Assembly: GCA_025997935.1 (NCBI GenBank)
Contig: BNVG01000016.1
Location: 1 to 24,852 of the forward strand
Length of the DNA stretch: 24,852 bases
Origin: Synergistales bacterium
GTDB lineage: Bacteria > Synergistota > Synergistia > Synergistales > Aminobacteriaceae
Direction: 5' to 3'
Made by a program: the position numbers and the translations under genes. The first letter of the stretch is position 1, and every line of letters begins with the position of its first letter. A model generated the notes under the pieces. That model was given only the letters and a program-made list of their open reading frames with translations, did not search any database and was not told the DNA's origin. Below are positions 18,964-24,852 of the stretch, in pieces.

Positions 18964-21900
18964 GTGAGCGGAAAAACAAAAGTATTGAAGATGATGGACG
19001 GCAACACCGCCGCGGCCTATGTGTCCTACGCTTTTAGTGAGGTCGCGGCTATTTTCCCGATTACGCCGTCTTCGCCGATGGCGGAGCTTGTGGACGAGTG
19101 GTCGGCCAACGGGAAGAAAAACATTTTCGGGCGCGAGCTGCGCGTTGTCGAGATGCAGTCGGAGGGCGGCGCGTCGGCTGCGGTGCACGGGTCGCTTCAG
19201 GGCGGGGCTTTGACGACCACTTACACTTCGGCGCAGGGGCTTTTGCTTATGATACCTAATATGTATCGCATGGCGGGCGAGCTTTTACCGGCGGTGTTTC
19301 ACGTGGCGGCCCGCACGCTTGCCAACAACTCATGGAACGTCTTCGGGGATCACCAGGACGTCATGGCCACGCGTCAGACGGGTTTTGCCATATTGTCGTC
19401 GAGCAACGTGCAGGACGCCATGAACATGGCCGCCGTCGCGCACCTCAGCGCCATAAAGGGCAGAGTGCCGTTTTTGCATTTCTTTGACGGTTTCAGAACG
19501 TCTCACGAAGTTCAAAAGATAGAGGCGCTTGAGTACGAAGACTTAGCCAAGCTCCTCGATTGGGACGCATTGAAAGCTTTCCGCGATCACGCCATGAGCC
19601 CGGATCACCCCGTCCATCGCGGCATGACGCAGAACCCCGACGTGTTTTTCCAGATGCGCGAGGCGGTAAACCCCTGGTACGAGGCTTTGCCGTCTGTGAT
19701 AGATTATTATTTTGGCGAGATAAACAAACTCACGGGGCGCGATTACGCGTTCTTTAACTATTACGGCGCGCCTGACGCCGAGCGCGTCATTGTCGCTATG
19801 GGTTCGGCCTGCACCGCGATAGAGGAGACAATCGACTGGCTGAACAACAGAGGCGAGAAAGTGGGGCTTCTTAACGTCCACGTGTATCGCCCGTTCCTGC
19901 CAGAGCGCCTCATAGCCGCCCTGCCCCGGACTGTCAAAAAGATAGCGGTTCTCGACCGCACAAAAGAGTCGGGCGCGGCGGGCGAGCCTCTTTATTTGGA
20001 CGTCCGAAACGCCCTTTATGATTTGGCCATTCAGGGTCCGTCCAAAGCCGGCTTCGCCGCCTTGCCGCAGGTCGTCGGCGGGCGCTACGGATTGGGAGCC
20101 AAAAATTTCAGCCCGTCCGATATAGTCCGGGTGTACGAAAACTTGGCTAAGGACGAGCCCAAGAACGGCTTCACGGTCAGCATAGATGACGACGTAACTA
20201 TGACCTCCTTGCCGCGTCCCTCTACAATAGACGAGCGTTTCAACCCCGCGCCCGCTGGAACGACGGCCTGCAAGTTCTGGGGGCTTGGCTCTGACGGAAC
20301 GGTGAGCGCCAACAAGAGCGCTGTCAAGATAATCGGCGACCACACAGACCTCTACGCTCAGGCGTACTTCGCCTACGACTCCAAGAAGTCCGGCGGAGTC
20401 ACCATATCTCACCTCCGCTTCGGCAAAACGCCCATAAAGTCAACGTATTACATAGATAAAGCCGATTTTGTGGCCTGTCACAACCCGGCCTACGTCGGAA
20501 AATACGATATGGCGAGCGACTTGAAACAGGGCGCGCGCTTTTTGCTGAATACGCAATGGACACCTGAGGAGATAGAGAAAAACCTCCCCGGTGATATGAA
20601 GCGGATAATAGCGCGCAGGAAAATAGAGTTTTACACCATAAACGCCGTGAAGATAGCGCAGGAGCTTGGCTTGGGCGGGCGTATCAACATGATAATGCAG
20701 GCGGCGTTTTTCGAGCTGGCCAAAATAATCCCCATAGCCGACGCCGTGAAGTACCTCAAAGACGCGGCTGAGGAGTCCTACGGCAAGCAGGGGCAAAGAG
20801 TCATAGACATGAACTTCGCGGCTATTGAGCGCGGAATATCGGGCATTCACGCGGTCACTGTCCCCGCAAGCTGGGCGGACGCTCCGCTTGAAACGCGCAC
20901 CGGAGCGTGCGACGAAGCGCTGCCTCTTTCCCGGTTTGTCAAAGATTTTGTGGAGCCAGTCAACGCTCAGGAGGGCGACAAGCTGCCCGTCAGCATAATG
21001 AAGGGCTGCGAGGACGGCACGTTTCCGCTCGGCACCAGCGCCTTCGAGAAGCGCGGCATAGCCGTGAACGTGCCTGTATGGGAGAGCGAAAAGTGCGTGC
21101 AGTGCAACCAGTGCTCTTTTGTGTGTCCGCACGCCGCCATTCGCCCATTGCTGGCCGACAAAGAAGAGTTAAAAGGCGCGCCGGACGGTCTAAAGACCCT
21201 GCCTGCCACGGGCTATCCTGATAAACTCTTCCATCTCTCAATTTCGACGCTCGACTGCGCCGGGTGCGGCAACTGCGTCGACGTGTGCCCTGCGAAAGAA
21301 AAGGCTTTGGATATGAGGTCTTTGGCCTCCGTGGAGCCAGAGGGGTCGGAGCTTTGGAGCTTCGCGGCGTCTCACATCTCTTACAAACCCATGACCGACG
21401 CGGACAAGCGCACGGTAAAGGGCAGTCAGTTCTCGCGTCCTCTTCTCGAGTTCAGCGGAGCCTGCGCCGGTTGCGGCGAGACGCCTTACGTCAAGCTCCT
21501 TACGCAGCTTTTCGGCGACAGGATGTATATCCAAAACCCGTCGGGCTGCACGACCGTCTGGGGCGGAAGCTGCCCCTCCATCCCCTATACGAAAAACGCC
21601 GAGGGGCACGGGCCGGTGTTCGGTTATTCGCTCTTCGAGGACTGCGCCGAGTACGGTTTTGGAATACATATAGGAGCCACGCAAGTGCGGGCGCTGTTGG
21701 CGGACAAAGTGGCGGCGGCGTTGACCAAAACTTTGCCGAGCGAGCTAAGGGACGCCATGACTGACTGGTATGAGAAGCGAGATGTCAGCGCCGACACCAG
21801 AAGCCGCGCCGTACGCCTGACGGCTCTCTTGGAGCGTCACAAGGGAACGGACGAGTTATTGAACGAGATATACGACAGGCGAGACTTCTTTATCCGCAAG

Positions 21901-22593
21901 GCTCAATGGATAGTCGGCGGGGACGGCTGGGCCTACGACATCGGCTACGGCGGGCTTGACCACGTTGCGGCGTCGGGCGAGGACGTCAATATCCTCATAG
22001 TGGATACAGAGGTCTACTCCAACACCGGCGGTCAGTCGTCCAAGGCGACGCCCACGGCGGCGATAGCGGGCTTTTCGGCGAGCGGCAAGAGGACGCGCAA
22101 GAAAGATCTCGGCATGATGATGATTCCATACGGCGGCGTCTACGTGGCTCAGGTGGCCATGGGCGCGGATAAAAACCAGACGCTCAAGGCGTTTCTGGAA
22201 GCGGAAGCCTACCCCGGCGTGTCCGTCGTCATAGCCTATTGCCCTTGCATCAACCACGGCATTTCCATAGGCATGGGCAAATCGCAGGAGCAGGAGAAGC
22301 GAGCCGTGGAGGCCGGGTACTGGGGGCTTTATCGTTACAATCCGCTGCTCAAGGCGAGCGGAAAGAATCCGTTTACCCTTGACTCCAAGCTACCCAAGGG
22401 CGCGAGAGGGGAGGGGGGCGTGTTTCAGGAGTTCCTAAAGAGCGAGGTTCGCTACGCGGCGCTGCTTCGGCAGTTCCCCGAGGTGGCGCAACAGCTGTTT
22501 GACAAGTGCGAGAACGACGCTATGGAGCGTTTGGCGTCTTACCAGAGATTAGCCGCCGCGACGGAGGAAGATAAGATAGCCATAAAGGCGTGA
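18964..22593 (+). CDS. nifJ: Pyruvate:ferredoxin (flavodoxin) oxidoreductase, single-chain
   Basis: This 1209-residue homodimer-forming enzyme converts pyruvate and CoA to acetyl-CoA and CO2 while reducing ferredoxin, a central step in anaerobic fermentation. Domains in order are the alpha-type pyruvate-binding domain (ITPSSPMAE near residue 33), gamma-type domain, a ferredoxin-like insert with two 4Fe-4S clusters (Cys711-714-717-721 and Cys765-768-771-775), and the thiamine diphosphate domain (CAGCGETPY; GGDGWAYDIGYGGLDH; YSNTGGQSSKATP; YCPCINHGI). Length is normal for the family. The start is GTG with AGGGGGA at 18950-18956, 7 bases upstream. It is transcribed alone. A palindromic element begins 3 bases after its stop codon and may affect the 3' end of the message. 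Confidence 0.98.
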   Translation: MSGKTKVLKMMDGNTAAAYVSYAFSEVAAIFPITPSSPMAELVDEWSANGKKNIFGRELRVVEMQSEGGASAAVHGSLQGGALTTTYTSAQGLLLMIPNMYRMAGELLPAVFHVAARTLANNSWNVFGDHQDVMATRQTGFAILSSSNVQDAMNMAAVAHLSAIKGRVPFLHFFDGFRTSHEVQKIEALEYEDLAKLLDWDALKAFRDHAMSPDHPVHRGMTQNPDVFFQMREAVNPWYEALPSVIDYYFGEINKLTGRDYAFFNYYGAPDAERVIVAMGSACTAIEETIDWLNNRGEKVGLLNVHVYRPFLPERLIAALPRTVKKIAVLDRTKESGAAGEPLYLDVRNALYDLAIQGPSKAGFAALPQVVGGRYGLGAKNFSPSDIVRVYENLAKDEPKNGFTVSIDDDVTMTSLPRPSTIDERFNPAPAGTTACKFWGLGSDGTVSANKSAVKIIGDHTDLYAQAYFAYDSKKSGGVTISHLRFGKTPIKSTYYIDKADFVACHNPAYVGKYDMASDLKQGARFLLNTQWTPEEIEKNLPGDMKRIIARRKIEFYTINAVKIAQELGLGGRINMIMQAAFFELAKIIPIADAVKYLKDAAEESYGKQGQRVIDMNFAAIERGISGIHAVTVPASWADAPLETRTGACDEALPLSRFVKDFVEPVNAQEGDKLPVSIMKGCEDGTFPLGTSAFEKRGIAVNVPVWESEKCVQCNQCSFVCPHAAIRPLLADKEELKGAPDGLKTLPATGYPDKLFHLSISTLDCAGCGNCVDVCPAKEKALDMRSLASVEPEGSELWSFAASHISYKPMTDADKRTVKGSQFSRPLLEFSGACAGCGETPYVKLLTQLFGDRMYIQNPSGCTTVWGGSCPSIPYTKNAEGHGPVFGYSLFEDCAEYGFGIHIGATQVRALLADKVAAALTKTLPSELRDAMTDWYEKRDVSADTRSRAVRLTALLERHKGTDELLNEIYDRRDFFIRKAQWIVGGDGWAYDIGYGGLDHVAASGEDVNILIVDTEVYSNTGGQSSKATPTAAIAGFSASGKRTRKKDLGMMMIPYGGVYVAQVAMGADKNQTLKAFLEAEAYPGVSVVIAYCPCINHGISIGMGKSQEQEKRAVEAGYWGLYRYNPLLKASGKNPFTLDSKLPKGARGEGGVFQEFLKSEVRYAALLRQFPEVAQQLFDKCENDAMERLASYQRLAAATEEDKIAIKA

Positions 22594-22596
22594 CCT

Positions 22597-22851
22597 GTAG
22601 GGGCGACCGCCCTCGGTCGCCCGTCTTGAATTTCCCGGTCATTTGTCTTTAATTTCCCTGTCGTTTGTTTTTAATTTCCGGTTGCCCGTTTTTGATTCCC
22701 TGTCACCCGTCTCTTGCGCGTTGCCCTGACATAGATGACCGACAAAAAGACACGGGCGGTCAATTAAAGACGGTTGATAAATTAAGAACGGTTGATAAAT
22801 TAAGAACGGGTGATCAATTAAGAACGGGCGACCGAGGGCGGTCGCCCCTAC
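22597..22851. repeat. MITE-like element 1 with 28-bp perfect terminal inverted repeats
   Basis: The left end (22597-22624, GTAGGGGCGACCGCCCTCGG then TCGCCCGT) is the exact reverse complement of the right end (22824-22851). Each end is itself a hairpin. Inside, the left half has four units of about 22 bases starting at 22629, 22651, 22673 and near 22695 (AATTTCC..). The right half has four 18-base units between 22753 and 22824 (core GATAAATTAAGAA). No credible gene lies inside. It fills most of the gap between nifJ and the Rpn gene. The left-half units are the reverse complement of the 21-base unit in element 2. Confidence 0.85.
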
Positions 22852-22955
22852 GCATGTCTATTTCTGCCTCCTTTTGTCTCCTAAATCCCTAAATACATCC
22901 ATCTCCGCGCCAGATATTGATATAATGTTTTATACGAGAGAGGGAGGGCAAACCC

Positions 22956-23804
22956 ATGACGAAACTCGAATATACGTTCAAGAACGACACTCTGTTCAAA
23001 ATGCTGTTCGTTAAATATCCTAATCTTTTGAAGAGACTTGTTTCAGAATTGCTTAACATAGCTTTTGAGAGCATAGGACAGTTTGTCATAACAAATCCTG
23101 AAATGCCTCCTGAGTCGATAGGTGATAAGTTCTGTAGGCTCGACATCAATATGACGGTAGATAATCAGAGGGTTGATCTGGAGATACAAATATCGGACGA
23201 GGGTGATTACCCTGAGCGTTCTTTATTCTACTGGGCGCGCGACTATTCAACATCGCTCGTCTCTGGTGGAGAATACTCAGATCTACCCCGCACGGTTATT
23301 ATCAGTATTATAGATTTCTATCTATTCGACTGTACTGAGTTTCACTCTGAGTTTATGCCGCTTGAAGTGACTCGTCATACTCCATTGACCGACAGAATGA
23401 GCCTACACTATTTCGAGCTTCCTAAACTACCTGTAACAATAGACGCGGATAACGGTTTAGAATTATGGCTTGTTTTGTTCAACGCCGAAACGGAAGAAGA
23501 ACTAAAACAAATCGAAGCCCTGGAGGTGCCGATAATGGAAGAAGCTATAGGAGCGTACCGTGGTATCACCGCTACTGATGAGTTCAAGGAGATAGAGCGT
23601 CTGAGGACGCTCGCGCGTCATAATGAAGCGTCGGCGTTAGGGCACGCGCGGCGCGAGGCGACAGCTAAAGCTAACGCTAAATGGCAGGCTGTTGTTGCGA
23701 ATAAAGACGCGGCATTGGCGAATAAGGACGCGGAGATGCAGGCCGTTGTCGCGAATAAGGACGCTGAGATTGCGCGGCTTCGTTCTCAGCTCAACAGGGA
23801 TTGA
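22956..23804 (+). CDS. Rpn-family PD-(D/E)XK nuclease ('recombination-promoting nuclease/putative transposase')
   Basis: A 282-residue protein. The N-terminal part begins KNDTLFKMLF, typical of the family, and carries a PD-(D/E)XK-like core with Asp63 (CRLDINM) and Glu76-x-Gln78 (VDLEIQIS). Then RSLFYWARDYS and a mid-domain follow. The C-terminal 89 residues are helical, with NKDA repeats and a likely coiled coil (EIARLRSQL). Rpn proteins are DNA endonucleases linked to recombination and, in E. coli, to phage defence. The start has AGGGAGGG 7 bases upstream; TATAAT at 22921-22926 may be a -10, with no good -35. GGAGG at 23522-23526 followed by ATG at 23535 is a strong internal start. The gene is bracketed by palindromic elements. 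Confidence 0.88.
   Translation: MTKLEYTFKNDTLFKMLFVKYPNLLKRLVSELLNIAFESIGQFVITNPEMPPESIGDKFCRLDINMTVDNQRVDLEIQISDEGDYPERSLFYWARDYSTSLVSGGEYSDLPRTVIISIIDFYLFDCTEFHSEFMPLEVTRHTPLTDRMSLHYFELPKLPVTIDADNGLELWLVLFNAETEEELKQIEALEVPIMEEAIGAYRGITATDEFKEIERLRTLARHNEASALGHARREATAKANAKWQAVVANKDAALANKDAEMQAVVANKDAEIARLRSQLNRD
23535..23804 (+). CDS. Candidate intragenic RpnS-like protein from an internal start in the Rpn gene
   Basis: An in-frame ATG at Rpn codon 194 has GGAGG at 23522-23526, 8 bases upstream, as good as any ribosome site in the window. It would give an 89-residue protein (MEEAIGAYRG...SQLNRD), mostly charged helix with three NKDA repeats. In E. coli Rpn proteins, small C-terminal products made from internal starts have been reported to block the full-length nuclease. 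That this gene does the same is inference. Support comes from the separate copy of the same unit immediately downstream. Confidence 0.6.
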   Translation: MEEAIGAYRGITATDEFKEIERLRTLARHNEASALGHARREATAKANAKWQAVVANKDAALANKDAEMQAVVANKDAEIARLRSQLNRD

Positions 23805-23830
23805 GAACCTACGAAATCAAGGTGCCGATA

Positions 23831-24058
23831 ATGGAAGAAGCTATAGGAGCGTACCGTGGTATCACCGCTACTGACGAGTTCAAGGAGATAGAGCGTCTGA
23901 GGACGCTTGCGCGTCATAATGAAGCGTCGGCGTTGGGACACGCGCGGCGAGAGGCGACCCGCGAGGCGACCGCTAAAGCTAACGCTAAATGGCAGGTTGT
24001 CGTCGCGAATAAGGACGCGGAGATTGCTCGCCTTCGTTCTCAGCTCGGCCAGAATTAA
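23831..24058 (+). CDS. Stand-alone duplicate of the Rpn C-terminal (RpnS-like) domain
   Basis: A 75-residue ORF begins MEEAIGAYRG, as does the internal product of the Rpn gene, and ends EIARLRSQLGQN. It lacks any nuclease part. Compared with the upstream copy it gains four residues (EATR) and lacks about 18 residues of the NKDA repeat. In the shared core almost all base differences are silent; one Ala-to-Val change is the exception. AAGG at 23819-23822 lies 8 bases before the ATG. A TTG at 23801, overlapping the Rpn stop codon, could extend it to 85 residues. It may be an extra antitoxin, a coupled second cistron, or a decaying duplicate; the silent-change pattern argues against decay. Confidence 0.65.
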   Translation: MEEAIGAYRGITATDEFKEIERLRTLARHNEASALGHARREATREATAKANAKWQVVVANKDAEIARLRSQLGQN

Positions 24059-24059
24059 A

Positions 24060-24088
24060 GTAGAGGGCGACCACAGGTCGCCCTCTAC
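24060..24088. repeat. Perfect palindrome after the duplicated ORF
   Basis: GTAGAGGGCGACC (24060-24072) and GGTCGCCCTCTAC (24076-24088) form a 13-bp stem with an ACA loop, two bases after the stop codon. It is a variant of the GTAGGGGCGACC family. No T-run follows. The adjoining CTACGAAAAACC and GTTCTAAAAC recur after element 2 near 24322-24345. Confidence 0.85.
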
Positions 24089-24143
24089 GAAAAACCTGTT
24101 CTAAAACTGCTTCAGGAACACCTCAAAACTTGCGCGCCAATTC

Positions 24144-24325
24144 GTAGGGGCGACCTTTGGTCGCCCGTGTACGCGTGACAGGGGCGGACAGGGAGAAAAC
24201 GGGCGATGTTGAAGAAACAGGCGACCGGGAATTAAAGACAAACGACCGGAAATTAAAGACAAACGACAGGAAATTAAACACAAACGACCGGAAATTAAAG
24301 ACGGGCGACCACAGGTCGCCCCTAC
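24144..24325. repeat. MITE-like element 2 with 25-bp terminal inverted repeats
   Basis: The left end (24144-24168) and right end (24301-24325) are inverted copies with one mismatch; both show GGGGCGACC...GGTCGCCC. Inside, a 21-base unit (GACCGGAAATTAAAGACAAAC type) repeats about four times from 24223 to 24306. The resulting ORF with KTNDRKL repeats has no other support as a gene. Together with the palindrome at 24060 it accounts for most of the 359-base gap before the surface-protein gene. Confidence 0.85.
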
Positions 24326-24360
24326 GAAAAAACCGGTTCTAAAACATGCAGGTTAAAATA

Positions 24361-24396
24361 AAAAAAGACGAGGGGGGACGGCCCCTCGTCTTTTTT
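24361..24396. terminator. Bidirectional intrinsic terminator
   Basis: The arms AAAAAAGACGAGGGG (24361-24375) and CCCCTCGTCTTTTTT (24382-24396) form a perfect 15-bp stem with a 6-base loop and T-runs in both directions. It lies 21 bases past the stop of the minus-strand surface-protein gene and also closes the plus-strand island. Confidence 0.93.
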
Positions 24397-24417
24397 GCGG
24401 TTATTCCAAGATATGCC

Positions 24418-24852
24418 TTAACCGCGCTTCTTTAGGAAGAGGCTGGCAGCGATAAGTAACAGTGTCGCCGCGCCGGATCCAGCGCCGAATCCAGCGTTGC
24501 AACCACCGCCGGAGGAAGAGCCTTTTTTGCCAGGATCCGTCTTACCAGGATCCGTTTCGCCAGGATCCGTCTCACCAGGATCTGTTTTGCCAGGATCCTC
24601 CGGGCTGTACACGAATGTCACCTTTATTGTTCCTTTGCTGTCAGTCGCGCCTGTTGGGACTACATAATCTGCCGGGAATGTATAATCCTTTGCGTCTTGT
24701 TTGACGCTATCGACAAGCACCTCTTGGACTTTATAGCCTGTGAGCGGCTTAATAATGAACGTCTGCCCTTGGTCGGGAAGCATCGAGATCGTGCCCTTGG
24801 GCGTGATTGTGCCGCCTTCTCCGCCAGAGGCTTCGATTTTACGAAGCGGTAC
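24418..24852 (-). CDS. Synerg-CTERM surface protein, C-terminal part
   Basis: The frame is open to the window edge, so the N-terminus is missing; the Met at 24783 is internal. The visible 144 residues hold a repeat (GGTITPKGTISMLPDQGQ, then GYKVQEVLVDS) that looks like a divergent InlB B-repeat. A DPGKT/DPGET pentapeptide linker follows, repeated about five times. Then comes SSSGGGCNAGFGAGSG, a hydrophobic helix (AATLLLIAASLFL) and KKRG. This tail is the Synerg-CTERM sorting signal, thought to direct processing and surface display. The protein is therefore probably exported and envelope-attached, possibly adhesive; its full size and function cannot be seen. Confidence 0.9.
   Translation of the reverse strand, partial: VPLRKIEASGGEGGTITPKGTISMLPDQGQTFIIKPLTGYKVQEVLVDSVKQDAKDYTFPADYVVPTGATDSKGTIKVTFVYSPEDPGKTDPGETDPGETDPGKTDPGKKGSSSGGGCNAGFGAGSGAATLLLIAASLFLKKRG
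24530..24599. repeat. 15-bp tandem repeat encoding the DPG[K/E]T linker
   Basis: Units of CCAGGATCCGTYTYR start at 24530, 24545, 24560, 24575 and 24590, exactly 15 bases apart and in frame. They encode the pentapeptide spacer before the sorting tail. Copy number could vary by slippage without breaking the frame. Confidence 0.9.

Larger units (their letters stand above)
23524..24058 (+). repeat. Tandem duplication of the Rpn 3' end
   Basis: Copy 1 starts at 23524 and copy 2 at 23820, an offset of 296 bases. Both begin AGGTGCCGATAATGG. Identity is very high, with a 12-base insertion and a roughly 54-base deletion in copy 2. The duplicated unit starts within the internal ribosome site of copy 1. 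Confidence 0.92.

Noticed and set aside
19543..20412. Minus-strand ORF of 289 codons inside nifJ
   Set aside because: It lies wholly within a clearly recognised gene and shows no motif. Long antisense ORFs are expected in GC-rich coding sequence.
20440..21132. Minus-strand ORF of 230 codons inside nifJ
   Set aside because: Same reason: antisense shadow over the ferredoxin-like insert of a recognised gene.
22629..22824. CRISPR array suspected from the regularly spaced units
   Set aside because: The 18- and 22-base units are contiguous tandem repeats with no unique spacers, and no cas gene is present.
22665..22892. 75-codon ORF with repeated TVDKLRTG-like residues
   Set aside because: It is the translation of the 18-base tandem repeat in element 1 and runs across its terminal hairpin.
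24060..24088. Palindrome as an intrinsic terminator
   Set aside because: The stem is strong but followed by GAAAAACC and no T-run, and the T-flanked hairpin at 24361-24396 is a better terminator.
24157..24342. ORF with repeated KTNDRKL residues
   Set aside because: It is simply the translation of the 21-base tandem repeat within element 2, with no ribosome site.

Overview
The window comes from a moderately GC-rich member of the Synergistota. The clearest marker is the partial minus-strand gene at the right edge, which ends in a Synerg-CTERM-type tail (GGGCNAGFGAGSG, a hydrophobic stretch, then KKRG). This sorting signal is known from that phylum. A single-chain pyruvate:ferredoxin oxidoreductase and the general look of the 16S gene fit an anaerobic fermenter. 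The species cannot be named from reading alone.

Layout. (1) 1-3362: the 3' end of selD on the plus strand converges on and overlaps dgkA, which follows a class A penicillin-binding protein on the minus strand. (2) 3363-8880: a complete rRNA operon, 16S - tRNA-Ile(GAT) - tRNA-Ala(TGC) - 23S - 5S, closed by a strong hairpin. (3) 8881-10320: a LysE/RhtB-type exporter and a class I glutamine-amidotransferase-like peptidase C26, ending at a hairpin shared with a convergent gene. (4) 10333-17447: a minus-strand block rsmB, PASTA-domain membrane protein, rpe, RodZ-like HTH membrane protein, rimO, and then an unrecognised 476-residue protein with its own probable promoter. The block mixes ribosome modification, the pentose phosphate pathway and cell-wall or cell-shape functions. 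(5) 17570-22593: a MaoC-type hydratase, a RelB-like/PIN toxin-antitoxin pair, and nifJ. (6) 22594-24417: an accessory island holding an Rpn-family PD-(D/E)XK nuclease, a tandem duplication of its 3' end, and several palindromic repeats. (7) 24418-end: the Synerg-CTERM surface protein.

The most interesting region is the island. The Rpn gene has a strong internal Shine-Dalgarno sequence and ATG in the right place to make a small C-terminal protein. This resembles the intragenic RpnS antitoxins reported for E. coli Rpn proteins. That same internal unit is duplicated immediately downstream as a separate 75-codon ORF. In the aligned core, nearly all differences between the copies are synonymous, which suggests that the encoded protein has been conserved. 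The locus lies between two MITE-like elements with matching terminal inverted repeats (GTAGGGGCGACC...GGTCGCCC) and internal 18-22 bp tandem repeats. A solo palindrome of the same family supplies the stop codon of the penicillin-binding protein gene far away at 1085-1110.
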